The notes: generated by a model not told the origin, from the letters alone. 64,000 bases of DNA from Triplophysa rosa (GCF_024868665.1 NC_079908.1:4857152-4921151), one strand, 5' to 3'; positions 12,485 to 24,516 are shown, counted from the stretch's first letter. Program-made: numbers and translations.

Positions 12485-13225
12485 GGCAAGACATTTGGAG
12501 GCCCTAGGCAAAATTTATTTTGGAGGCCCCTCACAGCACCCCGATCCCCTCCACCTTTTAGAATAAATAAAGTATTTTATTACACCTCAAAAATGTAACA
12601 ATTTTAACAAGTTAATGATATTATTAAAAAGTCTGTTTCAATTTGAAATTCTTTTAAAATAAAATTTTCTGGCTGCCGGGATTTATTTTTTGCAACAATT
12701 TTACAGTAACACAGCCATCACTTTTCCACTCTTTTGGATGAGTATATTTTGAAAATGGGAAAAAAGCACCATCATAAATAAATGACTTAAAATCAGTCAG
12801 CTGCAGGAAAGTGACACAAAGACACAATGGAAAGTTTTCATGTGTTTTTGACATAACCTTGTATTTCACAGTATAAAAGACACAATATAGAACTTGCATG
12901 TAGTCTTGCGCTGTATGAGAACTGGCGTCTGCGCGCACTTCGAGTGAGAAATCGATAGAAAGTTTAAATGGGCAAGCATTTTAAAACGCGCAAGCAACAC
13001 CAAAGACGAAATATGTAAACGAAATATGAGGGGACATGACTCGCGCTGCATGTGAGGACAGGTGTGCGCAGCCAAGACTCTGCGTGCGTATATGGTTTCG
13101 AAACACTGTTGCAGTAATTTGATGTTATGTGTGTCGAAGTTGGAGACACGTTACAGTTTTGGAGGCCCCACCTCCAAGCCTGAGGCCCTAGGCAACTGCC
13201 TGCTCTGCCTATAGCTAGCCCTGAT
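12485..13225. repeat. interspersed repeat with GGAGGCCC inverted ends
   Basis: The left end (CAGGGCAAG...GGAGGCCCTAGGCAAAA) and right end (GGCCCTAGGCAACTGCC...AGCCCTG) contain related GGCCCTAGGCA words and terminate in CAGGGC/GCCCTG. This looks like a hAT-like non-autonomous transposon. No clear 8-bp target duplication was found. A related fragment with CAGGGCCGGCCC lies near 14022. Confidence 0.5.
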
Positions 13226-13473
13226 AATGAGATAATAATAACAAACAGGTTATTAGATTCTGGAACATCCCAATGAAAGTATCCCTAAACACAGCAAAAA
13301 ACTAAAGTTAAGTCCATCGGTCCAGTGTCTGAATGTAGGCTATAAAGATAATAAAATGTTCGTATTTTCAAAATGTAAGTTGGAACGAAAAAAATTTACA
13401 CCTGCTCCTTACCACGTGTAAATGGTGCGTAAAATATTCAAACATTCTGTGTTCTGTTAGACAAACTGATGAC

Positions 13474-13941
13474 CAGTGTTGGGTGTAACTAGTTAGTAAG
13501 TAAATAGTTACTGTAATTTAATTACATTTCCCTTGAAAAAGTAAAGTAAGGGATTACTCGATTTTTTTCTGTAATTTAATTACAGTTACTTCTGATGTAA
13601 TTAAACTAAATACTTTGTGTAACATATATGTGTGCAATAGTGGAACTGACATCAAAATTCAAAGTCCATGCTTCAATGTATAATTCTCACATTTGTAATA
13701 CTTTGATCAGTTAATAATACCACTTTATGTAGTTTTATATTATTTATTTGAATGAATTAAGAGTCGTTTCATGTCTATCCTTGAATCACTTAACAAATCA
13801 AGGTTGATAGAAAGTAATTAGTAATAAGTATTTAAATACTTTTTGGAGAGAGTAATTTGTACAGTAATCTAATTACACTATTGAATATGTAATTAGTAAC
13901 TAGTAATTAATTACTTTTTCAGAGTAACTTACCCAACACTG
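13474..13941. mobile_element. hAT MITE (CAGTGTTGGG ends) with 8-bp target duplication
   Basis: The 468-bp element starts CAGTGTTGGGT and ends ACCCAACACTG. It is flanked by a perfect direct repeat CTGATGAC (13466-13473 and 13942-13949). The 8-bp target duplication and the CAG...CTG ends are the hAT signature. The interior is rich in TAATTACTT words and non-coding. Confidence 0.93.
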
Positions 13942-14269
13942 CTGATGACACTACATTTTGATGCACTGTTTAAAAATGCTTTGGTGGACACCACTATTGG
14001 TAAGCATATAGCCTAATATCAGGGCCGGCCCAAGCCTTTACGGGGCCCTAAGCTGAATTTTATTTGGGGGTCCCCCTGTGCCCCCAATGCAATAGACTAT
14101 TGTCAATGTTTGATTATTTGCATGCACACTTTAAACCTAACACACCCAATTCTATTAGTTGTAGCTGTGTTTGAGATGTAGGAATGTCATAAAAGCAAAA
14201 CACATAAATCTTATTTCATTCACAAACCTATAATTTTATCACTTCCAATTTTAGGTGAACTGTCCCTCT

Positions 14270-14715
14270 ACATCTAAAAGCCCACATTAAATAATTGTAT
14301 TATTTTCTGATCATATGTAAAACTGTAGAGCTCTATGAATAAAATGCTGAAATGCTAAAAAATAGTCAACGCAAATAAGTTTATGTGTAGCAGCCCCGAT
14401 GGCCTTTTACTTTCAGATCACTCAGAAAGATGTCCACCTATAAAAAACAACAACAATCAAAATCAATATTGGAAATTTATTTTATCAGGTCCGGACAACT
14501 ATTGTTATTATCATGTGGAAAAAAGTTCAATTATCCATTTGGGAAACATTGCATGGTGTAGTTCAATGGAACAAAAAGACTTGAGAGTCTTGTCTTTAAA
14601 CAAAAGATCTTGTCTGCTTATTCTGCTATATGTATATAAAGCTACTCTCACCTATGAAACTTCCGTTGTGTGCTGTACTCATTGCAAATTCATTGATTGA
14701 CACGATGCATATCAT
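14270..14715 (-). pseudogene. il4/13 pseudogene 1 (exon 1 remnant, exon 2 and promoter flank)
   Basis: Exon 2 is recognisable on the minus strand (about 14386..14437): VDIFLSDLKVKGHRGC against EEFFLNDLKVKGHRAC in the intact gene at 52.9 kb, preceded by an acceptor TATAG. The donor is mutated (TACACA instead of GTGAG). The exon 1 tail SLFVPLNYTMQCFPN aligns with GLFDALNDTIKDLPN, but the signal peptide is gone. The upstream flank (14640-14715) and downstream intron sequence (14281-14385) also align to the intact copies. Exons 3 and 4 are not found nearby. It is an old member of the cytokine cluster and cannot encode a secreted protein. Confidence 0.85.
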
Positions 14716-14719
14716 GATA

Positions 14720-15360
14720 TATTGTGGTTGATCATTTAGAGAGAGAAAGAGAGAGACTTTTCGAATGATTTTGAGTAGCTGGTCTTTGTGTTTGTTCACA
14801 ATAGTTGGCTGTGCCAATAGCTTTTGCTACAAATGTTGTAAAACATAAAACCCAAAATGGAAGAGTGCCTAATAGATTGAAGTCAGCCACATGACTGCAA
14901 GTAGGGTTGTCACGATACCACAAACATATCTTATGATAAAGATATAAATAAAATATATATTTTTACCACAAGTGGACTTGAAAAACAAAGAAAATGCTTC
15001 ATACCAATTGCACTTTTATTTCTACTTTCTTTTCCCTTCAGTTTTATTATTTTTTTACACACATTTTACATACAACATTTACATATATACATAATTTTAT
15101 CTCCTTTTTATTGTCATTTAAATTCTTGAGTTGTATTTGTGATTTTAAATAGTTTACTTTTTAAAGATGTTTTATGCATTATGTATTCTATTTTTACTTT
15201 GTCAACCATTATTTTGTGAAGCACTTTGAATTCTCTTTGGGTATGAAATGTGCTATATAAATAAACTTGCCTTGCCTTGCCTTCATTTTACAATCTATTA
15301 GCTATTACATTTTATTATGGTTTATATAATATGTTATAACAATTTAATAGTCTTAGTACA
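14720..15360. other. intergenic with a short retroelement tail
   Basis: AT-rich sequence. At about 15210-15290 it ends in a TTGCC-type pentamer run after a GTGCTATATAAATAAA word, typical of the 3' tail of fish LINE/SINE copies. No coding sequence is seen. Confidence 0.45.
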
Positions 15361-15672
15361 TTAAAGGGGTGATCTTCCATGGCTAAAACGAACATTATTG
15401 TGTGTATGTGGTGTAATACAGTGTGTTTACGGGGTTTATGGTTCAAAAAACACATCCGTTTTCACATACCATACATTCCTGTTGCTCCTCTGTGCCCTGC
15501 CTTTCTGAAACGCTTTGATTTTTACAAAGCTCATCATTGTGAAAAGCACGATATGCTCTGATTGGCCAGCTACCCAGTGCGTTGTGATTGGTCGAATACC
15601 TCAAGCATGTGGCGGAAATGTAACGCCCCTTACCATATTCAGAACATCAGCTCCCAAAGCATATTGACAGGT
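15361..15672 (+). mobile_element. TTAA-flanked MITE, family 1, copy b, left half
   Basis: It begins TTAAAGGGGTGATCTTCCAT and follows the interior of the family 1 MITEs (shared block around GATTGGCCAGCTACCCAGTG) as far as the word TTGACAGGT. The matching right half is at about 20148-20393. The copy was therefore split by insertion of about 4.5 kb. Confidence 0.8.
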
Positions 15673-16900
15673 GATCATGTCATGGGCACCATGTGAGTTC
15701 AAGCCTGAATATGATCCAAAAATGCTGACCAGAAGATGACCAAGCTGATCAATCAACTTTTCTAGCGTGACTTCAGCAGAGCGTAACAGATCGGTAAGGT
15801 TTTATTTAAAAAAGCTTATTATGGTTTACAATTAGCTAACTAAAGCTAACTTCTTGAGCAGCCTGTGACACTATGTCTCAAAACGGTGCGACAAAGACAA
15901 TGTAACATTATAAACGAGGCATTTGTTGCATCCAGCGGGGACATAGTTACTGAATATAATGACTTGTATTGACTTTTTATATGATGTAAATATAAAATCA
16001 TTTCTGCATTTGTGATCGTAGGACCGACAAAAAGCTCACGTTAAACATACTTACAGGCTGTGAATGAGAAGCGGCAGGCTGTCCTTGCAAAGTTGGATTT
16101 GCCCCACTTTTTAGAAACAACCTTTGAGCACAACTAGGTGTTAATGCGCTGCACACACTCGGATTTTGGAGATTCGGATTTGTAAATAAACCTTTTTCTT
16201 TTGTAATGAAACAAACAGCGTCTCCACGACCTGGCGGCAGCAACAACAACACTACATGATGTTTTATTAGCAAGGTTCGGGAGGAGCACGTGCAGATAAT
16301 TAACTCGGCTGGCTTTCGATAAATAATCACAGCAATCATCCTAACAGCCTATAAGTAGTCAAGCCACCTCACCTCCCTTTTCTCGGACGTTTCACAACAT
16401 TGTTGCTCATAGACGCACACGCAAACAAAGCATCTTGTTTGCTTTACACGGTTGTTTTTGCTTTTCGATAAACTATTCCTAAATGAGAACTAAACTCTAA
16501 GAAGGATTTCATCAGCACGGGGCGGACGTAAGGTATTCAAGGGATCCTATGGAGTTTAAAAGCGCTGCAGCATGCCTGCAGGCTCGATCCGTTAAAGCAA
16601 CATTTCCACATACATCTTCCCCGCAGATTCGGTAAGTGATTCCATATACTCGCTTGTTTACGTTTGCGCTTGTCACGTCATTCATTCCCAGTTGCTGTCG
16701 CTGCCGGCACGTTAGCTCGCTGCTAACGCTGGCACACTGCTAACGCTGGCATGCTGCTAATGCTGGAGACCTTCCATTTGCCCTTGCCCAAGGAGCCGAC
16801 CTAAGCTTGAGGCTGCCTCCGTTCTCAGCTCCGGCAGCCACCTCCATCCTCCTCTTTCTTCCTCAGGCCCACCCTCCCTTCACGCTGGCATCTGCCACTC
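15673..16900. other. left part of the 4.5-kb insertion, unclassified
   Basis: Non-coding sequence inside the interrupted MITE. It contains short CTGCTAACGCTGGCA repeats near 16712-16765. I do not recognise a gene. It may be the leader of the retroelement described next, or a longer relative of the MITE. Confidence 0.35.
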
Positions 16901-18144
16901 CAATGACATCCCACCAAATCCCCTGACTCTGGACCTCAGCACCACTGAAAACCTCCAGGCAGCTCCATTAAAGGGTACCTAAGCGGAAATACAAAATATC
17001 ACAAACTCATCTATGGCTCACCTTCCCCAGCAGCCAGCTCTCAGACATTGATACTCATCAAAGGCACTAAAGAGGCCAGCCCAGACCCCAGAAAACCAAT
17101 CACCCTGGAGTCACTTACTAAAATGCATTCACACCGCAAGACTACCCTCCAATCCGCAACGCACCCATGCTTGACACCATGTTCACACTAGCCTTCTTCA
17201 GCTTCCTCAGATGCTCGGAACTAACCACCATTTCCAGCTTCAATTCGAGCACCCCTCAGCGCTCCAGCCACGGCTCGGATGCAGCAATTGAGCCGCGACT
17301 TCGCTACAAGGCACCGCAGCACTTCCTCACCGCGCCCAACCAGGCATTCCCCTCCCTCGCCAGCGTCGTCGTACGCTCCGGCACTCCCAACCATCCCAGC
17401 CATTGGGAAGTGGACCGTTGCAAGCTTACGGCAAGCATTGTCCAATCATGACGTCAACCTCAGCAGGCGGATGAGCAAGGCCAAGCTGTTCAGCCGCTAC
17501 ATCTTCCTGCAAACAGAGGCTCCGCCTTCGATCCCCGCTTCGCAGCCGAAAGCTGCAAATGAGCTGAACCAGACTTTAGGATCTTCTCGAGGCCAGTCAG
17601 GGTCTTCCACCTCCGCAGCAAGACAAGGCTTTGAACCTCCAGGCCGCCACAGCAGGACGTCAGCAAGTCTGGGCCGCGCCTCAGACAAGCAGCTACAGCC
17701 GCCCGCTGCTTTCCAGCTCGGAGCTTCAGAGGAACTTTTTGCTGCCCCCATTACCTTCAACCGCCAGTACAACGCGAGCTGGCCTCCACCGACGGTCCCA
17801 GAACACATCCACTCATTCCCCTTCACTACGCCAAGCCCGTGGCCAGGGGCACCACCATCGACAACAAACGTGAAACTGCCTCTGATAACATCACAGGCCC
17901 TGGCTTCCAGCCTCCCTTCCCCAGGCCTCCCTCAAGCCCCCGCCCTGGATGCTGCTGTTAGCCGCTCCAGCGGCCGTCATTCCCTCCCTCCTCTCTCTGA
18001 CGCAGGCCCGCTCTCTCTTTTTCATTGGCTTCAGCAGCTCCCATGCCGGCTCCTCTGCACCTCCCATGCTCATCAATGCCCAGGCCCTGGAACCGCCACC
18101 CCCCGTCTCCAGCAACATAAGGACGCAGATTCTGGCAGGTGTGG

Positions 18145-18695
18145 ACATAGATTTATTTCACAAGCACAGCAAGACCAATCAAAGAAAAGAAGACACTACA
18201 TCTAAATCTTCAACCTACAGTCTCCCATCCAACCATACCCAACCTCCTCAGTCTTCCCACATTTCCGATGCCTACAGGTTAAGATGCTCGGAACTCTTCA
18301 CCACTTCCAGCTTCAACCCAAATCTCCACACAATCATCTCAGACCTTGCAATTTAGACACCAAACAATTTCCTATTCCATCAAGCACAGCATGACCGATC
18401 AAACGTAAGGAGGATACTACATATACATCTTCAATCTACAGTATCCCATCCAACCATAGCCAACCTTCTCAGCCTACCCGCATCTCCGACGCCTACAGGT
18501 GAATATTCTCGGAACTCTCCACCACTTCCAGTTTCAACCCAAAAAGACCTTTCAATTGTGGACACCGAATCGATCTCCTATTTCATCAAGCACAGCAAGA
18601 CCGATCAAACGAAAAGATGACACTACATCTACAGTTTCTCATCCAACCATACCCAACCCTCTCAGCCTACCCGCATCTCCGATGCCCACTAGTTC
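18145..18695 (+). repeat. three tandem units of about 215 bp, recombinase-derived
   Basis: The word CAAGCACAGCA starts near 18160, 18378 and 18588. After each start come the same motifs: GACCGATCAAA, CTCCCATCCAACCATA, CGATGCC and, in the first two units, GCTCGGAACTC...CACTTCCAG. Each unit carries part of the YR core, so the array came from local duplication of recombinase-coding DNA. Confidence 0.7.
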
Positions 18696-18837
18696 AATGC
18701 TCCAGCATCAAAGAAGTCCATCAGACCCTCATCGCCCGAATTATCTAGTGCCAGTCTTCACCCATATTCCACAACTGCCCCCACAGGAGCAGGCTCCCAC
18801 CCTTCGTCTCTCCACTGCAGCGGACTCCACTCCTCCA

Positions 18838-19670
18838 GAAGCCAGTATCGCCACAGCGACCGCCCCAGCAGAGGCCCGAGCTTCCATCTCGTGCTCTGCC
18901 GCAGCAGACACTAATCCTCCAGAAGCCAGTATCACCACAGCGACCGCCCCGCAGGGGCCTGTGCCTCCATCTATGTTCTGCAGCAGCAGACACCACTCAC
19001 TTAGAGGCCAGCATCGCAGCAGCGACCGCCCCCGCAGGGGCTCGTGCCCCATCTACGTTCTGCAGCAGCAGACACCACTCGCCTAGAGGCCAGCATTGCA
19101 GCAGCGACCGCCTGCACAGGGGCCCATGCATCCATCTACGTTTGGCAGAAGCAGACGTCACTCACTTAGAGGTCAGCATCACAGGAGCGACTGCGCCCAC
19201 ACGGGCCCGCGCCTCCATCTAAGTTCTGCAGCAGCAGACACCACTCGCCTAGAGGCCAGCATCGCAGCAGCAACCGCCCCCATAGGGGCCCGTGCATCAA
19301 TCTATGTTCTGCAGCAGCAGACATCACTTACTTAGAGGCCAGCATCGCATCAGCGACCACCCCCACAGGGACCCGTGCCTCCATCTATGTTCGGCAGAAA
19401 CAGACGTCACTCACTTAGAGGTCAGCATCGTAGCAGCGACCGCCCCACAGGGGCCCGTGCCTCCATGTACGTTCTGCAGCATCAGACACCACCCAACACG
19501 AAGCCAGCATCATAGCAGCGACCGACCCCCAGGGGCCCGTGCTTCCAACTCATGCTCTGCCGCAGCAGACACCAATTCTACAGAAGCCAGTATCACCGCA
19601 GCGACCGCCCCGCAGGGGCCCGTGCTTCCAACCCGCACTCTGCCGAAACGAATTCCACTTCTACCGCTGC
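18838..19670 (+). repeat. minisatellite, about 10 units of 82-84 bp
   Basis: The landmark GCCAG(T/C)AT recurs at about 18841, 18925, 19007, 19089, 19171, 19255, 19338, 19420, 19502 and 19586. Each unit contains GCAGCAGAC, GCGACCGCC and a GGGGCCCGTG-like word. Because 83 is not a multiple of three, the encoded Pro/Ala/Ser-rich peptide changes frame every unit. It lies inside the YR retroelement remnant. Confidence 0.85.
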
Positions 19671-20147
19671 AGCTTCTACTTCCTTCGCCTCCAGGAGCTC
19701 TAACCTCCACACCGCACTGCCACTGTAGTGCTGCTCCCCAGGAGCCCTATCTATACTCCACACTACCGCAGTAGTGCCCGCTCTACCAGAGCCTTATCTT
19801 CTTTCCTCGGCGCAACAGACACGCTCACTCCCATAAGAACCCGCAATGAAGGCCCCACTCCAAGCAGGGCCAGCATCTCGCCAACTCAAGCCAGCCTCTT
19901 TGGGGGATACGTTGCCCCAGCTGCTGTCCTGCATCTATTGCATTTTTGGGGGTATAATCCGGGTCCGGGCACACACCAAGCTCGGGACCCTCTCCCCGGT
20001 CAAGGGGCAGGTGCTCCGAGTTCGAGGGGGATTATCGAGCTCGTAGCCCTCGCCCCGGGACAGCACACCAAACACGCATACCATCCGTCCCAGTTCATTA
20101 GCTGCAAGGCGAACTCATGAAATTGGGAATGGACGGGCCTTCTTTTT

Positions 20148-20393
20148 TGCGTATACATATTGGGCGGTGTTATTCATTGCTTCTTACGAACTGACGTAGA
20201 TTTGTCGGGGCGTGTTTAAACGAGGCGTTTTAGGCAGGTTTGGATGAGCCTCCGTTTTTAAATAGAATATTTATTTTGGTGCAAGACTTTAATTTTTTGC
20301 AATTTTACGTGTCTAATACTGTATATGCAAGAACAACTTGTAACATGCCAAAGATACAGGAAAACACAAAATTGCTCCATTTGACCCCTTTAA
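20148..20393 (+). mobile_element. TTAA-flanked MITE, family 1, copy b, right half
   Basis: The sequence from GCGTATACATATTGGGCGG to GACCCCTTTAA follows the right half of the other family 1 copies (shared GAACTGACGTAGATTTGT block) and ends in TTAA at 20390-20393. It completes the half at 15361. Confidence 0.8.
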
Positions 20394-20599
20394 TAAGGTC
20401 GACACATAATGTCTTATTTTTGTCACTGAAGGTGACATATTCATAGAGATTAAACGTTTTTAATATGTAGTCTTTAGTTTTACTTCCTCACACATAAATG
20501 CAGGCTCAGTGTTCTTCAGTCGTTTTTCTGGAGGGTCACTACCCTGCACAGTTGAGCTCAACCAAAGTCCGTTTGCGGAAGTCGTTCCACTCTGCAGCC

Positions 20600-22444
20600 A
20601 TGTTTGCAATAATAATAATAATACATTTGATTTGTAAGCGCTTTTCTAAATACTCAAAGACACTTTACAAAGAATCATAAAAACAGCAATAACAACATCA
20701 AATCGTAAAAACACCTAAAAAAGCTAAACATTTGTTTGGGGAGAGAGTTCCAGAGGGAGGGGGCAGCAACAGAGAAGGCTCTGTCACCCCAGGTTCGGTG
20801 CTTGGTCCTGGGTGGTGGAGTCAGGAGGTTAGCATCAGATGAGCGAAGGCTACAAGATGGGTTTTGGCGGTGGAGCAGGTCGGTGAGGTAAGAAGGGGCC
20901 TGGTTATGGAGGGCTTTGTGTGTGAGGAGGAGGATTTTGAATTGAATTCATTGTGGGACCGGGAGCCAGTGGAGGTTCTTGAGGACAGGGGTGATGTGGT
21001 CACGGGTGCGGGTGTGAGTGAGCAGAGGAGCAGCAGAGTTCTGGATATATTGAAGTTTGTTTAAGATTTTGGATGTTGTGCCATACAGGATGCTGTTGCA
21101 GTAGCCGATTCTGGAGGTGATGAAGGTGTGGATGAGGGTTTCTGCAGCAGAGAAGGATAGTGATGGGCGGAGTTGGGCGATGTTTTTGAGGTGAAAAAAG
21201 GCAGTTCTGGTGATTTGTTTTATGTGGTGTTCAAAGGAGAAGTTATTGTCAAAGATGACTCCGAGGTTGCGACTGTGAAGGGATGGAGACAAGGTGGAGG
21301 TGTCGACAGCAAGGGAGAAACTTTGAGTGGTTTTAGTGATGGATTTTGGACCGATGATGAGCAGATCTGTTTTGTCGCAGTTAAGTTTAAGGAAATTAGT
21401 GTGCATCCAGGATTTAATGTCAGTGAGACAGTTGGAGAGAGTGGAGTGGGTGGCGGAGGTGATGGATTTAGTGGAGATGTAGAGCTGGACATCATCGGCA
21501 TAACAGTGAAAGTTTAGGCCATGGTGGCGAATGACATTGCCAAGGGTGCGCAGGTATAGTATGAAGAGGAGAGGACTAAGCACCGAACCCTGGGGGACGC
21601 CTTGAGACAGCGGAGCGGTGGAAGAGGTGCAGTTGTTGATGTGGATGAACTGTTGTCTGTCGGTGAGATAAGATTGGAGCCAGGAGAGGGCAGTGCCAGT
21701 TATGCCGAGGGAAGATTCAAGGCGGTAGAGAAGATTGGTGTGGTTGATAGTGTCAAAAGCTGCAGTGAGATCCAGGAGAATGAGGATGGTGAGTTGACCA
21801 GAGTCATCGGAGAGGAGGATGTCGTTGGTGACTTTGTGGAGGGCTGTTTCAGTGCTTTGTTGCGAACGGAAGCCAGATTTAAATGGTTTGAACAGGTCAT
21901 TTGAGCAGAGGTGGGTTTTGAGTTGTTTGGCGACAGTGCGTTCCAGTATCTTAGACACAAAGGGGAGATTGGAGATGGGCCGAAAGTTTGACATGATGTC
22001 AGGGTTGAGTCCAGGTTTTTAAAGGATGGGGGTGACAGCAGCTAGTTTGAGTGAAGGGGGGATTAAGCCAGAGTTGAGAGAGGAGTTAATGATATCAGTG
22101 ATGATTGTGGAAATAGCTGGTAAACAGTCCTTGATGAGGTGGGATGGGATGGGGTCCAGGGCACATGTTGATGTTTTCATTCCTGTCACGATTTTGGACA
22201 GCTCCCCTGGCGACACAGGCGAGAACTGAGACAGGGACTGAGAAGTGTAGGGGGGAGGAACAAATGATGGAGTGGGAGTGCAGACAGTGGGGACAGAAGA
22301 AGAGGACAGGTTGTTGTAAATGGTGTCAATTTTGGTCTGAAAATATGAAAGAAAGGAGTTGCATTTGTCAGTTGTAAATGAGTTGGTGATATTGTCACTG
22401 GGTTTGAGAAGTGCCTCTGGGCAGTTCCATTCCTCGCCATTCAT
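20600..22444 (-). mobile_element. L2-type LINE reverse transcriptase, 5'-truncated and broken
   Basis: On the minus strand the reading frame contains the reverse-transcriptase motifs SNFRPISNLPFVSKILER, LDLTAAFDTINH, SQGVPQGSVLSPLLF and the catalytic CYADDVQLY, followed by LNCDKTDLLIIGP and a C-terminal HITPVLKNLHWLPV block. The upstream part (22019..22444) is in the same frame but separated by one in-frame TAA near 22020 where a lysine is expected. A second break is at 20948 (TGA after LPVPQ), after which the family's C-terminus continues in another frame. The 3' end near 20610-20690 has the AAGCGCTTTTCTAAATACTC word common to L2 elements. The endonuclease domain is absent, so it is immobile. 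Confidence 0.92.
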
Positions 22445-22825
22445 TGTAAAGGCAGTGGCGCATCTTGTTAATATTAATGTCTAATATTAACCCCATATGA
22501 ACGCACTTGCCAGTAATTTTCAAGTAATGCTGAAGACTTTTTAGTTTCTAATTTATTACTGCAGTGTAGCATCACTGAACTGTGGACAATAGCAGCTGTT
22601 CATGGATTGGCAGAAACTGGCCATCTAAGTATAACTCATTTCAACATACTAGGACTAATTCGACTTGTGATTACTATTTAGGATAGATACATATGTGAAT
22701 TGGGACACAATGAGCGATTGGCTGCTTTGTATTTGTTGAAGTAAACTCTGCAGGATGGTGGCACTTCAGACGCAGGACTGGACACCCCCACATTTATTGT
22801 ACCATCCTGCAATGCCTTGGGGAAG
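22445..22825. other. intergenic, nothing recognised
   Basis: Non-coding sequence between the LINE and the Kolobok element. I see no supported feature. Confidence 0.4.
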
Positions 22826-24347
22826 TTAAAGAGCAGGTTTCATGAATCTCATAAAATTACCGGCATTTCAGTGTGTAACTTAGCTTTCCTTCAATTTTGA
22901 CGATCTGCAAAGTTGTTATTCCAAAAAGTCCATGATAAATTAAGATATTGGCTTCCAAAGTAAGGAGTCAACTCCGAACCGCCCAAACAAATCGTTAGGC
23001 TTTCGAATCTTTTGAGTGTAACATCGATACGTCACAGTGTAATGCATCAGCACAATCCCCGCCTTCCCGCGAAACAGGAACACTCTGACCTGCTAGCACT
23101 TCAGGTAGTGTTGCGTATACAACATGTCGAGGGGACGCTGTGTTTTGTGCTGTGAACGCAAATGTACTTTGTTTTCGCTGCCAAAGGATGACGATGTGAA
23201 GGATCAGTGGCTAATTTTTTTCCCCACGATACCACTGCAGTACAATTCCAACCTTGTGTAATGTGCTCGTCATTTTACCGCCGACTGCCTCTCAAATTTT
23301 GGCGAGTTCAACGCGGGATTTGCCAGCCGCTAGACCCTTAAAGATAAGTCAATACCAACTTTATTTGGACTAACAAGCGTCTCAGAACCACAAGCTGTAA
23401 GTATGATAAATACGTTATGTGTACATGTTAAATTGAGTGCTTACAATATACGTTAAAGTAATTGTGCTAGTCCGTGTTGTATATTTAGTACAGCTGTAGG
23501 TTTCCAGGTAAACAACGTATAAATTAACAGTGTTACAGTTTTAATAATCCAACTCTTACCTAATAATGTGGCGGTTATTGTAGACTGTTGTCGTTCTACA
23601 TGTCGTAGTATTGTACAAACTGTATCCCTTTATCGTTTAGTCACGGTAGCACTTTGCTAACGTGTCTCATATTATGGTTTTGTCAAGTTTGCAAAGTTTA
23701 GCTGTGGTCACGATCCCCTTCAAACAAAACGGTTTGCTTGTCATTATTTTAAAAACGGACTACAGCACTATATTATTTTATTATGTAAAGATGTGTGCAT
23801 CATGTTTGGAAGCTCTCGCTAACTTGCTCAGTTACTCCTCTCTGCATAATCAAAGTAACGATCAACTTTTGGATAGAGCCGTTGTTGCTCTCCCACAGCT
23901 ATAACGAAAAAAGATCAACAGAAAACTATAGTCTGAATGGTTTATGAAGATAGGTTTATGAAGATAAAAACTTGTGATATGGTAATACTGATGCCATTTT
24001 TACAAACAGCGTCTTTGTTTACAAAAACCTTCCTGAGATAAGAACTGTGGTAATGGGCGTTTCGTTTCTGACACGCAGTGTATGAAGAAAGACCAATCAC
24101 AACTGATTGGGCCAGTTGGCCTATCGGAGCACACTGGACTCGCGGTTGGGAGGAGCTTAGAGAAGCGGAACATTTGAACAGCTTCGGAGGAATCGTTTAG
24201 GGATCTTTGAGAAATGGATAGATACTAAATGCTTATTTTAAGAAAATAGCACCGTTTTTTTTTTACCTATGATGCATTTGAACATGTTGTTGGGGACTCT
24301 AATACAACATTAGGACACTTACAAAAACCTTGAAACCTGCTCTTTAA
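22826..24347 (+). mobile_element. Kolobok-like DNA transposon with THAP exon
   Basis: The 1.5-kb element is bounded by TTAA on both sides with inverted ends AGAGCAGGTTTCA and TGAAACCTGCTCT. It encloses a THAP zinc-finger reading frame (see 23124). TTAA target duplications together with a THAP domain are the known combination in the Kolobok superfamily. The DDE transposase is not visible, so it is an internally deleted derivative. Confidence 0.72.
23124..23396 (+). pseudogene. THAP domain exon of the Kolobok element, two stops
   Basis: It starts at ATG with MSRGRCVLCCERKCTLFSLP, and continues with CARHF...DCLSNFGEF and ends IPTLFG, followed by a GT donor (CAAGCT|GTAAGT). This is the C2-CH zinc finger plus the terminal AVPTLF-like box of THAP domains, a DNA-binding module of transposon origin. 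In-frame TAA and TAG codons interrupt it (one before CARHF, one after NAGFASR), so it is a broken copy. The same stops are present in the second copy at 32388. Confidence 0.78.
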
Positions 24348-24516
24348 GAAATTATGGCCACACTTTAAATTAGGGTCCAATCCTCACTATTAACTATTAA
24401 CCATGAATTTTGCCTTCGTAAACTCCTGTTATTGCTACAGGTTAACTATGTAGTTGTTAAGATTGGGAATTGAGTAAGATTAAGGGACGTAGAATAAGGT
24501 CATGCAGAATATAAGG

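Larger units (their letters stand above)
16960..20110 (+). mobile_element. tyrosine-recombinase retroelement remnant (Ngaro/DIRS-like)
   Basis: The segment at 17167-17250 reads MLDTMFTLAFFSFLRCSELT, the core block of YR-retrotransposon recombinases (the R of FLR..E is catalytic). Upstream, 17050-17120 reads LIKGTKEASPDPRKPITLES, which also fits that family in another frame. Further recombinase pieces (SELFTTSSFNPNLHTIISDL, then IKHSKTDQT-like) recur at 18145-18695. At 17400-17510 the frame reads WTVASLRQALSNHDVNLSRR, a SAP-like DNA-binding motif. No reverse transcriptase is visible, frames are broken, and two internal tandem arrays are present. Superfamily assignment is by motif memory only. 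Confidence 0.6.

Noticed and set aside
18838..19670. Long Pro/Ala/Ser-rich open frames suggesting a structural protein gene
   Set aside because: They come from an 83-bp minisatellite whose frame rotates each unit, inside a retroelement remnant, with no start or splice support.
20864..22377. Plus-strand open frames rich in Glu/Gly/Val
   Set aside because: Antisense shadows of the L2 reverse transcriptase on the minus strand.
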